The notes under the pieces are model-generated. The model saw nothing but the letters and a program-made list of their open reading frames with translations, searched no databases and had not been told where the DNA came from. From NCBI RefSeq assembly GCF_024391045.1, contig NZ_JANFCZ010000004.1:155597-219596 (forward strand): 64,000 nucleotides of DNA. The letters are read 5' to 3'. Each line of letters opens with the position of its first letter. Position 1 is the stretch's first letter. This DNA comes from Pseudarthrobacter sulfonivorans (GTDB taxonomy: Bacteria > Actinomycetota > Actinomycetes > Actinomycetales > Micrococcaceae). Position numbers and translations under genes: made by a program. Shown here piece by piece: positions 1-9,600 of this stretch.

Positions 1-1
1 A

Positions 2-1432
2 GTACGCCAGCGCGAAACACAGCCACGCCGCCCGGTTCCGGTCCGCATCATGGACTGGAAGGAAGTTTACGAGGCCCAGGAAAAGGGCGTCCTGAAGGCC
101 CAGGCCGGCCGCTGCATGGACTGCGGCGTCCCGTTCTGCCACCAGGGCTGCCCGCTGGGCAACCTGATCCCGGAGTGGAACGACCTCACGTGGCGGGGCA
201 AGGGCGAGGAAGCGATTGAGCGGCTGCATGCCACCAACAACTTCCCCGAATGGACCGGCCGGCTGTGCCCGGCGCCCTGCGAGGCGTCGTGCGTCCTGGG
301 GATCAACCAGCCCGCCGTCACCATCAAGCAGGTTGAGGTCTCCATCGCTGACGATGCCTGGAACAACGGCTGGGTCACCCCGCTGCCGCCGACGCGCCTG
401 ACCGGGAAGACCGTTGCGGTCGTCGGCTCCGGCCCCGCCGGCCTGGCCGTGGCGCAGCAGCTGACCCGCGTGGGCCACACCGTGGCGGTTTATGAGCGCG
501 ACGACAAGATCGGCGGACTCCTCCGCTACGGCATACCCGACTTCAAAATGGAGAAGGAACAGGTTGACCGCCGCATCGAGCAGATGAAGGCTGAAGGCAC
601 CCGCTTCCGTACCGGCGTTGCCGTGGGTACCGACGTGACGTGGGAGCAGCTGCGCCGCCGGTATGACGCCGTGGTGGTTGCCACCGGCGCCACCGTCCCG
701 CGTGATCTGCCCATTCCCGGCCGCGACCTGGACGGCGTTCACTACGCGATGGATTACCTGGTTCCGGCCAACCGCGTGGTGGCGGGGGAGACCGTGGAAA
801 ACCAGATCCATGCCAAGGGCAAGCACGTGGTGATCCTGGGCGGCGGCGACACGGGCGCGGACTGCCTCGGCACCGCGCACCGCCACGGGGCCGCTTCGGT
901 GACCACGCTCGCCATCGGCAAGCAGCCGCCGTCGGAACGCGCGGGGCACCAGCCCTGGCCGACGTTCCCCACCCTGTTCGAAATGGCCAGCGCGCACGAG
1001 GAGGGCGGCGAACGCACTTACCTCGCCTCCACCGTGGAGTTCGTGGGGGAGAACGGCAAGCTCACCGGCGTGAAGGTGGCTGAAACGGAATTCGTGGACG
1101 GCAAGCGTCTCCCGAAGGCAGGCACCGAGCGGATTATTCCGGCTGACCTGGTGTTCCTGTCCCTGGGCTTCACCGGGGCGGAGCGGGCCGGCATCACCGA
1201 GCAGGTCAGCGCCGAATTCGACGGCCGCGGCAACGTGTCCCGTGACGGCTACTACATGACCAACACCGAGGGGATCTTCGTGGCCGGTGACGCCGGCCGC
1301 GGGCAGTCGCTCATTGTGTGGGCCATCGCCGAAGGCCGTGCCTGCGCTGCCGCGGTGGACAAGTTCCTCATGGGCAGCACCATCCTGCCCGCGCCCGTGG
1401 CACCGACGGACCGCGCCATCGCCGTGCTCTGA
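2..1432 (+). CDS. gltD: Glutamate synthase small subunit, 5' end cut by window
   Basis: Small (beta) subunit of NADPH-dependent glutamate synthase, which passes electrons from NADPH to the large subunit GltB for making glutamate from glutamine and 2-oxoglutarate. The Cys-rich N-terminal Fe-S region is visible (CMDCGVPFCHQGC, then CPAPCEASC), followed by the FAD-binding VVGSGPAGLA loop, the NADPH-binding GGGDTGADCLG loop, and a C-terminal GDAGRGQS flavin motif. The reading frame stays open to base 2 and encodes RRPVPVRIMDWKE, the usual family sequence just before the internal MDWK. The ATG at 50 is therefore internal and the true start lies upstream, with gltB presumably before it. Family identity is clear. 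Confidence 0.95.
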   Translation, partial: VRQRETQPRRPVPVRIMDWKEVYEAQEKGVLKAQAGRCMDCGVPFCHQGCPLGNLIPEWNDLTWRGKGEEAIERLHATNNFPEWTGRLCPAPCEASCVLGINQPAVTIKQVEVSIADDAWNNGWVTPLPPTRLTGKTVAVVGSGPAGLAVAQQLTRVGHTVAVYERDDKIGGLLRYGIPDFKMEKEQVDRRIEQMKAEGTRFRTGVAVGTDVTWEQLRRRYDAVVVATGATVPRDLPIPGRDLDGVHYAMDYLVPANRVVAGETVENQIHAKGKHVVILGGGDTGADCLGTAHRHGAASVTTLAIGKQPPSERAGHQPWPTFPTLFEMASAHEEGGERTYLASTVEFVGENGKLTGVKVAETEFVDGKRLPKAGTERIIPADLVFLSLGFTGAERAGITEQVSAEFDGRGNVSRDGYYMTNTEGIFVAGDAGRGQSLIVWAIAEGRACAAAVDKFLMGSTILPAPVAPTDRAIAVL

Positions 1433-1518
1433 CGTCCGGACTTCGACGCACGGTCAGTTCGCCTCAGGTTCACTTCCATAACGACTTAACCAATGCAGCA
1501 CACTATTAGGGTAGGTAT

Positions 1519-3003
1519 ATGAGACGCGCTAAGATTGTGGCCACTTTTGGCCCGGCAATTGCCAGCTTTGAGAACACCTTGGCGGTGTTGGAAGCCGGTG
1601 TGGACGTTGCCCGGATGAACATGAGCCACGGCGACTATTCCGTGCACGACAACACCTACGAGAACGTTCGCAAGGCCGCAGCCCAGCTGAGCAAGCCGGT
1701 GGCCATCATGGCCGACCTGCAGGGGCCGAAGATCCGTCTGGGCCGTTTTGTGGATGGCCCGCACGCCCTCGCCGAGGGTGACGTTTTCACCATCACCACT
1801 GAGGATGTTCCCGGCACCAAGGACATCTGCTCCACCACGCTCAAGAGCCTGACCGAAGATGTCAAGGTGGGCGATGCCCTGCTGATCGACGACGGCAAGG
1901 TGGCGCTGCGTGCGACCGCGGTGGACGACGTCAAGGTGGTCACGGTGGTCACCGTCGGCGGGATGGTGTCAAACAACAAGGGCATCAACCTTCCGGGCGT
2001 GGCCGTGAACGTTCCGGCATTGAGCGAAAAGGATGAGGACGATCTTCGCTGGGCGATGCGCCGCGGTGTGGACCTCATTGCGCTGTCCTTCGTTCGCGAC
2101 GCGTCAGACATCACCCGCGTGCACGAGATCATGGACGAAGAAGGCCGCCGCGTGCCGGTCATCGCCAAGATCGAAAAGCCGCAGGCCGTGGAGCAGCTCC
2201 ACGAAATCATCGACGCCTTCGACGCCATCATGGTGGCCCGAGGCGACCTCGGTGTGGAACTTCCCCTTGAGGAAGTGCCGATCGTGCAGAAGCGCGCCAT
2301 TGAACTGGCACGCCGCTGGGCAAAGCCGGTCATCGTGGCCACCCAGGTCCTCGAATCGATGATAGATAACCCGCGCCCCACCCGCGCGGAAGCGTCCGAC
2401 TGCGCCAACGCCGTCCTTGACGGTGCGGATGCTGTCATGCTCTCCGGTGAGACCAGCGTGGGCAAGTACCCGATCGAGACCGTCAAGGTCATGGCCCGGA
2501 TCATCGAATCCACCGAGGTCCACGGCCTGGAGCGCGTACCCCCGTTGGGGACCAAGCCCAAGACCCGTGGCGGCGCCATCACCCGTGCCGCCGTCGAAAT
2601 CGCTGACCAGCTGGAAGCGAAGTACATCTGTACCTTCACCCAGTCCGGTGATTCCGCACGCCGCCTCTCCCGGCTGCGTCCCATCAGGCCGGTGTTCGCC
2701 TTCACCCCGGTGGAGCACGTATGGAACCAGCTGGCACTGACGTGGGGCATCCAGCCGGTGCTGGTTCCCATGGTGGGCCACACCGATGAGATGACCGCAC
2801 AGGTGGACCGCAGCCTGCTGGAGATGAAGCTGGTGAAGGACGGTGACCTGGTGGTCATCGCCGCCGGTTCCCCTCCCGGCAAGGCCGGTTCCACCAACAT
2901 CCTGAAGGCACACAGGGTGGGCGACTTCGCCGACGCCGGCAGCCTGGGCGACGGCAGCGCAGGTGCGCCCAGGGAGAAGCTCGGCCCCTGGCCGACGTCC
3001 TAA
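1519..3003 (+). CDS. pyk: Pyruvate kinase
   Basis: Pyruvate kinase, the last step of glycolysis: phosphoenolpyruvate plus ADP gives pyruvate plus ATP. At 494 aa it has the normal bacterial length. Diagnostic stretches are the N-terminal KIVATFGPA, the RMNMSHG motif, IMADLQGPKIRLG, the signature IAKIEKPQA, and MVARGDLGVE, which carries substrate and metal ligands, then the ATQVLESM and DAVMLSGETS segments. The C-terminal allosteric domain is complete. It begins about 85 bp after gltD and is followed at once by a strong terminator, so it probably forms its own unit or the end of a gltBD-pyk unit. Confidence 0.97.
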   Translation: MRRAKIVATFGPAIASFENTLAVLEAGVDVARMNMSHGDYSVHDNTYENVRKAAAQLSKPVAIMADLQGPKIRLGRFVDGPHALAEGDVFTITTEDVPGTKDICSTTLKSLTEDVKVGDALLIDDGKVALRATAVDDVKVVTVVTVGGMVSNNKGINLPGVAVNVPALSEKDEDDLRWAMRRGVDLIALSFVRDASDITRVHEIMDEEGRRVPVIAKIEKPQAVEQLHEIIDAFDAIMVARGDLGVELPLEEVPIVQKRAIELARRWAKPVIVATQVLESMIDNPRPTRAEASDCANAVLDGADAVMLSGETSVGKYPIETVKVMARIIESTEVHGLERVPPLGTKPKTRGGAITRAAVEIADQLEAKYICTFTQSGDSARRLSRLRPIRPVFAFTPVEHVWNQLALTWGIQPVLVPMVGHTDEMTAQVDRSLLEMKLVKDGDLVVIAAGSPPGKAGSTNILKAHRVGDFADAGSLGDGSAGAPREKLGPWPTS

Positions 3004-3015
3004 GGAATTAAATGG

Positions 3016-3048
3016 AAGGACCCCTGCCGGCTGGCAGGGGTCCTTTCG
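3016..3048 (+). terminator. Rho-independent terminator after pyk
   Basis: A perfect 13-bp stem (3016-3028 with 3033-3045) around a GGCT loop is followed by TTCGTTT. It begins 12 bases after the pyk stop codon. It may also serve the convergent response-regulator gene ending at 3082. Confidence 0.9.
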
Positions 3049-3081
3049 TTTAACCGCTGGGTCCCGCTGGGAGCTTGGGGC

Positions 3082-3687
3082 CTAGTTGACCTGGTTGATG
3101 ATGGTCTCGGCGACTTCGCGCATGCTGAGGCGGCGGTCCATGGAGGTCTTCTGGATCCAGCGGAAGGCCTCCGGCTCCGTCAGGCCCATCTTGGTGGTGA
3201 GCAGGCTCTTGGCGCGCTCAACGAGCTTGCGGGTGGCGAACTGCTCCTGCAGGTCCGAAACCTCGCTCTCGAGGGCCTTGATTTCCTCGTGCCGGGAGAG
3301 GGCGATCTCTAGGGCGGGGATGAGGTCCGCGGGGGTGAACGGCTTGACCACGTACGCCATGGCGCCGGCGTCGCGGGCGCGCTCCACGAGTTCCTTCTGG
3401 CTGAACGCCGTCAGCAGGACCACGGGGGCGATGCGGGCCTTGACAATCTTCTCGGCGGCGCTAATGCCATCCATGACCGGCATCTTGACGTCCATGAGCA
3501 CGAGGTCCGGCTTGAGTTCTTCGGCGAGCTGCACGGCCTTCTCGCCGTTGTCTGCCTCGCCCACGACGTCGTACCCCTCGCCGCGCAGGATCTCGATGAT
3601 GTCGAGCCGGATGAGGGTTTCATCTTCGGCCACAATGACGCGGCGCGCCGGCTGGGACGTGGGGTTTGACTCCGTCGGTTCAGTCAC
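3082..3687 (-). CDS. ANTAR-domain response regulator (PdtaR-like)
   Basis: A 201-aa two-component response regulator with an N-terminal receiver domain and a C-terminal ANTAR RNA-binding antiterminator domain. The receiver shows the acidic pair AEDE, the phosphoacceptor segment LVLMDVKMP, and the switch residues LLTAF and KPF. The C-terminal ~60 residues (AKSLLTTKMGLTEPEAFRW onward) match ANTAR. Actinobacterial homologues such as PdtaR (Rv1626) act at the RNA level with a cytosolic histidine kinase. Translation starts at GTG, preceded by AAGGAG. It is convergent with pyk. The kinase is not in this window. Confidence 0.92.
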   Translation of the reverse strand: MTEPTESNPTSQPARRVIVAEDETLIRLDIIEILRGEGYDVVGEADNGEKAVQLAEELKPDLVLMDVKMPVMDGISAAEKIVKARIAPVVLLTAFSQKELVERARDAGAMAYVVKPFTPADLIPALEIALSRHEEIKALESEVSDLQEQFATRKLVERAKSLLTTKMGLTEPEAFRWIQKTSMDRRLSMREVAETIINQVN

Positions 3688-3890
3688 GGGATCTCCTTGG
3701 AAAGGTACGGGGGAACATCACCATTTTAGGTGCGCCCGCGGCCGTACTTTGAACTGCATGGTCTGTTGCGGCTTCAGCGGCGCGATTCTGGAATTTAGCC
3801 TATCTGCATGTAGAGTAATTCCGCGTACGTGAAGCGATCGCGTTGCTCACAATCAGCTGTGGGCGTACCGGTTTGCATCTCGTATTCCGC

Positions 3891-3972
3891 GCCCGAGTGG
3901 CGGAATTGGCAGACGCGCCGCACTCAAAATGCGGTATCGAAAGGTGTGTGGGTTCGAGTCCCACCTCGGGCA
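3891..3972 (+). tRNA. tRNA-Leu (CAA)
   Basis: The 7-bp acceptor stem GCCCGAG pairs with CTCGGGC (3965-3971), followed by discriminator A. The anticodon arm is CCGCA-CTCAAAA-TGCGG, giving anticodon CAA (Leu, codon TTG). The long variable arm is typical of class II tRNAs, and the T-loop GTTCGAGTC is normal. CCA is not encoded. A terminator follows. The 3' end is repeated exactly 40.6 kb downstream. Confidence 0.95.
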
Positions 3973-3973
3973 C
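3952..3973 (+). repeat. Left copy of tRNA 3'-end direct repeat (att-like)
   Basis: These 22 bases cover the T-arm and acceptor 3' strand of tRNA-Leu and recur identically at 44536-44557. Diverged similarity continues about 150-190 bp further downstream of both copies. This is the arrangement left by tRNA-targeted integration of an island, but no integrase gene is present, so att identity is inferred. Confidence 0.7.
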
Positions 3974-3980
3974 AGCATAT

Positions 3981-4005
3981 CCCCTCGTCGGAGGGGTTTT
4001 TGCTT
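3981..4005 (+). terminator. Terminator after tRNA-Leu
   Basis: The hairpin CCCCTC-GTCG-GAGGGG is followed by TTTTTGCTTT, placed 8 bases behind the tRNA. Confidence 0.85.
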
Positions 4006-4162
4006 TAAGGTGTTGACATTGACCGTGCTCGGGTCCCTCTGACGCTTGTCCTCGGCTTGGCCTGGCACCGCGGTGGCCCATGAAGTTACGAGGGTGGTGG
4101 GTTCAGAGCCCTGGCTGGTTGGTCCTCTGCTTCTGGGATGGGGGGTGTCCCTATGCTTTTAG

Positions 4163-5362
4163 TCAAGCGGCTTGGGGAGCTTTTTCCTGGTAGAGGGTTC
4201 CGTTTTTGAGCATGGCGAAGATGACGTCGCAGCGGCGCCGGGCGAGGCAGATGATGGCAGCGTTGTGTTTCTTCCCTTCGGCGCGCTTCCGCTCGTAGTA
4301 GGCCTTGGATAGCGGATCGTGGCAGGAGGCCATCCAGGCGGATCGGAACAGTGCGTTCTTGAGTTCCTTGTTGCCGGAGCGGGCAGGGAATTCTCCGCGG
4401 ATGGAGGTGCCGGAGCGCCGTGTGACGGGTGCGATGCCGGCGTAGGCAGCGAGGTGTCCCGAAGTCCGGAAGCTGCTTCCGTCGCCGATGGCCAGGAGTA
4501 TGGTGGCGGCGGTCTTGATGCCGACTCCCGGCATGGACATCAAGACCTTGGAAAGAGGGAAGTCGTCCAGGAGTTTCTCGACTTCTTCTGCCACGATGGT
4601 CCGCTGGTGTTTGAGTTCCTTGATCTGGGCGGCCACGCGCGGGATGACCAGCTCCACGGCCTCGGTCCCGGCGACGGTGACTGTCTGCTCGCCCAAGGCG
4701 GCGAACACGGTGTCGATGAGCGTGGCCGGGTCTTTGCGGCTGTGGTTGCGGGCCCAGCGCAGCACGTTCCCACGTCCGGCGGCACGAAGACCGGTCGGGC
4801 CCGCGTATTTGATCAGCAGTTCCAAGACCAGGGAACGGGTCAGGATGGTGCCGGGAAAGGCTCGTTCCAGGGCAGGAAAGATCTGCAGCATCAGTGATCG
4901 GAGCCGGTTGATTGCCCGCGTGCATTCGTGAGTCAGGTCGGTATCAAACCCGGAGAGCACCTTAAGTGCCGAAAGCACCTCGCTGTCACGGTCGACCGCG
5001 CGAAGGGTGTGCGGCATCGCCCGGGCCGTCTCGGCGATGATGAACGCGTCACGGGCATCAGTTTTTGAGTTTCCGGGATACAGATCCGCTGCTTTTCGCA
5101 TTGCCAGGCCCGGCAGGTAGGCGACTTCGCACCCGCAGTCCCGGGCCACTGCCACGGAAAGCGCGCCAATCGTGTTCGGCTGATCCACGACGATTAGCAC
5201 GGTCCCATGGTGCTGCAGGCTCATAAAGAGCTCCCGCAGCCGGGCTTCGTCCTGCGGCAACGGCTTATCAAAAAGACGTTCGCCGGCGCGGTTCAACGCG
5301 GTGGCATGGTGTTCGCTCTTGCCGACATCGAGTCCGCAATAAACGTCGAATCCCTGATCCAT
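4163..5362 (-). CDS. IS110-family transposase
   Basis: A 399-aa DEDD/serine recombinase of the IS110 family. The N-terminal RuvC-like domain has YCGLDVGKSEHHA with the first Asp, a later DQPNTIGA segment and the paired acidic DARDAFIIA. The C-terminal Tnp2 domain has MPGVGIKTA and the serine-containing GNKELKNALFRSAWMASC stretch. The start chosen (MDQGFDVY) is preceded by AAGGAG; the longer open frame to 5422 lacks a good ribosome site. These elements lack classical long inverted repeats. It sits just inside the tRNA-Leu end of the island and may have displaced an integrase (inference). Confidence 0.93.
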   Translation of the reverse strand: MDQGFDVYCGLDVGKSEHHATALNRAGERLFDKPLPQDEARLRELFMSLQHHGTVLIVVDQPNTIGALSVAVARDCGCEVAYLPGLAMRKAADLYPGNSKTDARDAFIIAETARAMPHTLRAVDRDSEVLSALKVLSGFDTDLTHECTRAINRLRSLMLQIFPALERAFPGTILTRSLVLELLIKYAGPTGLRAAGRGNVLRWARNHSRKDPATLIDTVFAALGEQTVTVAGTEAVELVIPRVAAQIKELKHQRTIVAEEVEKLLDDFPLSKVLMSMPGVGIKTAATILLAIGDGSSFRTSGHLAAYAGIAPVTRRSGTSIRGEFPARSGNKELKNALFRSAWMASCHDPLSKAYYERKRAEGKKHNAAIICLARRRCDVIFAMLKNGTLYQEKAPQAA

Positions 5363-5655
5363 ATCGGCGCTCCTTTGCACCACTATATGGCCGCAGTCAC
5401 GACACCCGATGCCGGCACCCACGTTACTAAGAGACCTGGACCCATTGGTCCGGCCTTGTCCCTATCAGCGGTCAACAAGTGCCTCCGAACCCGGCGACAA
5501 CACCCCCCGGATCATCAGTGACAGGGCGAGAAAGTCATACCGGGTCCAGCGACCATGCCCCCGGCGCTCGGGGACCCAATAAATGTAACGGGCATACGGG
5601 CCTCCTTTATAACCCTTTCGATGGCCGTGGTTGGCCTTGTTCGCTTCCTGTCGGC
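5363..5655. other. IS110 5' noncoding flank; no gene
   Basis: About 290 bases without a convincing gene separate the transposase start from the last eCIS gene. In the IS110 group the noncoding sequence upstream of the transposase encodes the structured bridge RNA, so this is where one would be expected. No fold was computed and the outer edge of the element is not fixed. Confidence 0.4.
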
Positions 5656-6609
5656 TTAGCGGACGGGGAGAAACGGATGGCCCGACGGACAGTGCACTGT
5701 GCCGCTTGGCTCGCGGCCATCCGCTGGCAGTTCGACGGGAAGATCATGCGTTGCCGTGTACAGCACGTCGAGGAACTGGAGGTCTGCGAATAGGAGCTGT
5801 TCCACCGACTCCGGGGTCGGCGCGATCGGTCTCGACCGGGCGTCGCGCAGTGACGTCAAAGCCACCGAGATCCGCAGCATCGCGCGGAACCCGGCCCGGG
5901 TCGGCGCCCAGTACATCCGTTCATCTGGTTGGTCCTGCCCCGGCGGTGCCCACCTGCGCCAGGCCGCCGCCTCCACCGCGGGCTCGATGTCGCCGAGCGA
6001 GCCGGCCACAGCATCGTCAGTCCCGGTGAGGCCGGCCCGGACCGACGGGAGCACGAAGTCGATCCGTTCGGCGCGCAGTGGTGACGGCGGCCGTGGTGCG
6101 ATTTTGCGCACCACCGCCGGGCGTTCCTCGTTCGGGCACAGCATCGGCGGTGCGGGCGGCTCGGGGAGCGCCAGGCGGGGAACCGCAAGGAAGGGTCCAT
6201 CGGTCACCTGCCAAGGCGCGAGGCGCAGTGCGACGGCGTAGAACGCAAGATCCAGCTCGACGTCCGCGGCGCAGGACGGGCACACCGCAAATGCACGGCC
6301 TTGCTCGACCAGAAACGCGTACAAGCGCTCCCGAGCGGCAATGACCGCGGGTAGCGCCACCGGGTCGTCGATAATCAGATCGGCGTGCTCGGCCCATATG
6401 GGCGCGCCATCCAGATCGACGGTCTGCACCAGCTCGCCGCGCAACAACGCTCGTTCGCGGCCGGGGCGCCGGGGCGGGTCGACGACGAGACCCGCGACGT
6501 CCGCACAGCGCGGGGGGTCCAGGGTGACCCGGCGCTCGGTGCCGGCCAGCGAGATGCTGGTACGACGCAGCGCATCGAGGCAGCCAACGGCAAGAGGTTC
6601 GGGCATCAC
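5656..6609 (-). CDS. Unrecognised 317-aa protein, last gene of eCIS operon
   Basis: Not recognised. The protein has CPSC near residue 112 and a C-terminal CPSGHPFLP, so a zinc-binding role is possible but the two sites are far apart. It is otherwise a soluble alpha/beta composition with a proline-rich middle. Its start overlaps the stop of the 1701-aa gene by 4 bp, so the two are translationally coupled. That coupling suggests a partner role such as a chaperone, immunity or loading factor for the giant protein; this is inference from position only. It is the most downstream gene of the operon. Confidence 0.6.
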   Translation of the reverse strand: MMPEPLAVGCLDALRRTSISLAGTERRVTLDPPRCADVAGLVVDPPRRPGRERALLRGELVQTVDLDGAPIWAEHADLIIDDPVALPAVIAARERLYAFLVEQGRAFAVCPSCAADVELDLAFYAVALRLAPWQVTDGPFLAVPRLALPEPPAPPMLCPNEERPAVVRKIAPRPPSPLRAERIDFVLPSVRAGLTGTDDAVAGSLGDIEPAVEAAAWRRWAPPGQDQPDERMYWAPTRAGFRAMLRISVALTSLRDARSRPIAPTPESVEQLLFADLQFLDVLYTATHDLPVELPADGREPSGTVHCPSGHPFLPVR

Positions 6610-9600
6610 GGCTTCAGCTCCTCGAACCGGACCCGCTTGAAGTTGTTCTCGACCTCGTCGTCATCGAACGCCAGGGTCCCGACCGGGACGTCAGCGAACA
6701 CGCTGCGCCCAATGATCGGGTCGCCGTGCATGAACCAGTTGCCCTTGCCCCAAAGCTTGTCCGCCGCTGCGTTCAACGGCACGTACAGGTGGACCTCGAC
6801 CCTCTCATCGGCCAGCCCGGGAACCTCGGCCGTCCGGCGCAGGTCGCCCACGAGGGCGTTCCCGCTCTCCGGCGTGTGACGGTCGACGTACCGGTAGACG
6901 CTGTCCATGTAGCCGCTGGCGCCGACGCGCGACAGCATCGGCATCGCGTTGAGCCGGTCCACGACCGTGCCGACGGTCGAGACCTTAAGATCCCGCTCGA
7001 TGATCGCTGTGCGGGCGGCCGACGACAGGGCCGGCGCATCCTTCTCGCCGAGCTTGGCGGCAACGGCACGGTTCTCCAGTACGCGCAGCTCTATCGCGCG
7101 CTGCTTCGCCTCGTCAGGGTAGAGGAACCCGCGCTTGACGCGGTCGGTCAGCTGCTCGGCCATCGCGGCCTGAACCCTCTCAACCCGAGTACGCACGAAG
7201 GAGGAGACGGACTCCGACATTACCGGCGCGACGACCATGTCCATGTGCGCGCCGGCCGACTGCATCGCCAGCTCGGTGACCTGCAGCTTCTCCAGCGCCT
7301 GACGGTAGTCCCCGTGGTCGTCCACATAGGTGACGTAGGTCTTCGCGAGGTCGTAGGAGTTCTCCTGCAGGCGCTCCGCAGTGAGGCCCTGGAACGGCGG
7401 AACGATGGCCAAGTTGGCGGCGTACTGCGCCACCAAGCGCTCGGCCTGGATGATCGTCGCGTCGGTCGGGCTGAGGGCCGGGTCGACGCGCTCGACGCCC
7501 AGCAGGAGCTCGTGCATCCCCGCGACGCTCGCCTCACGGACGGACAGCTGCTGTTCGTAGGCCGCGCGCGCCTCCGATCCCGGCGTCAGCAGGGGCGAGG
7601 GCCGCGACCCGCCGACCGTGGGATCGAGGCGGTAGCGGGCGTTGTCCAGCATCTGTGTCAGCTCGCTCTCGTGCTTGCGGATCATCGCCCAGTCGACGGA
7701 TCGGGGCTCGCGGAGAAGCCAGCTCCCGATCATCCTGAGCACGCCGATACGGGAGTCGATCATGTCCCACTGCTCCATCTTGCGGATCTCCTCCGCGGAC
7801 ATCCCGTCGAGGGAGAGCTTGGCTTCGGTCGACTGCATTGACTCGAGGATCTGCCTGCGGGACTCCGCCACGTGCTCTGCGTCGCCCTGATGCGCCCGAA
7901 ACTGAAGCTGCACGAACTGCTCCCGCATGATGTCGAGCTCGGGCAGACCGGCCCATGCAGTCTTCGCCTCATCGTAGCCCCCGGCGAACGCCTTGAGCAG
8001 GTCGCGCTCCTTCGTGGTGACCTTCTCGCGATAGGCGCGGACCTCCTCGGCGATCTTGGTCTTCAGCTGGTCGTTCGGGGTCGGCCGGTCGGCCAACTCG
8101 AGAAGGCCGATCAGGACCGTGTACTCCTTCATCAGCTTCTTGATCTCCTGCCGCGAACGCGCGACGTCGTCCGGCAGGAAGTCGTACTTGCGCTCCAGCC
8201 AGTCGTACAGGCCGACCCACTCCAAGAACGGGTCGACCGCGAACTGCAGCGCGAACCCCGCCGCGGCGACAAACGCGTTCCCCGACCTCATCATCGCGCC
8301 GCCGAGGTACTGACACCCGACCTGCAGCCCGTTGCGGATCAACGAGTAGGTGATCGAGGCGTTGCGCTCCGCGTCGGTGGCGTACCGGTGCGAGCTCGCC
8401 TCCACGACGTCGAGCACGGCCAGGACGACGAACTCCGTGTTGCTGACGGGTATCTTGTTCAGCATCCGGACGCCGACGGTGACGCCGTACGCCGTGTGCA
8501 CCGTGCCGATCAGGTACTCGGGGAGGTCGATCTGCTCGTCGAGGTACTGCTGGGTCGCGCCCTCCTTCTTCTTGACCATCGAATAGATCATGATGGCGCC
8601 CATCGGCCGGGTGGTTAGGTCGGCGATCTGGCGGACCCGGTCGGCCTTGGTGAACCTTGTGCGCTGCTCGACGACCGTGCCGTCGGGTGTCGTCACGCTC
8701 GCCACGTCGCCCGGCGCACCGCCGATCGGCTTGGTCACTTGGGCAAGTTCGGTGTCGACGTTCTTCAGCTCGTGCTGCAGCAGTTCCTTGGTCGCCTCCG
8801 GCGCGGTCTCGGCGTACTTCGACAGCATCGGCTTAAGCGAAGTCAGCTCTTTCGCGAACTCGGCACGGGTCTCGATGGTGTCTGTCGTGCGTAGTGTCTC
8901 GCGCAGCGCGTCGACCCGCAGGATCGCGTCTGCAATCTGGCGCTGTGCCTCGGTGATCCCGCCGGGTGGTTGTTTCAGCAGCGTGAGGGCAACCGGGTCG
9001 AACTTGGGCTCCCCGACGGGAGCGTCGGTCGCTACGAACTTGACCCGTTCATCGGCGAGCAGCGTCTCCAATGCGGTGTGCCGGGCGGCGGCGATCGGGT
9101 CGTCGGATGCCACGCCGGGTGCGGATTTGCCGGGATCCGGCGGACGCAGCTTAGACTCGTAGTGCTCTATGTAGGCGTTACGTGCCTTGATGATCTGTCG
9201 TCGGAGCTGTCCCAGGGCTTGGACCTTGGTGTTGCTTTCCCCCGTTTTCTGGCGGAACTCCGCGGCCGGAGTCCCCTTTTTCCGGGGGCGGGTCGCCAGC
9301 AGCTCAGTGATCGATCTCTCGATGGCGTCCAGCGCCGCGTCCGACCTGCGGAGGAGCCCCTTGCTCACAATTCCGGTCCGGTACGGGTCCTGAGTGACCC
9401 CGGCGATAGTCTTCTCCGGCCCCAGCACCACCTCGAGCAGGTCGACGGCTTGCTTGTTCGCCGCGACGTAAACTTCGATCTTGAGTTCGTTCAGCAGCCA
9501 GACCGTGAGCGGGTCGACGAGTGTCGCGGCGGGGTTGGTGGCGTCGATGTGGCCGGACACGATGACGATGTCCGTCGTCATGCCGCCGGACGCGCGCTTG

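Noticed and set aside
1656..2900. 414-codon minus-strand frame across pyk
   Set aside because: Shadow of an unmistakable pyruvate kinase gene.
3800..4081. Protein-coding frames across tRNA-Leu
   Set aside because: They read antisense through the tRNA and are a familiar mis-annotation; the same artefact appears over the tRNA fragment at 44.5 kb.
4086..4925. 279-codon minus-strand frame
   Set aside because: Arg/His/Pro-rich shadow of the IS110 transposase in another frame.
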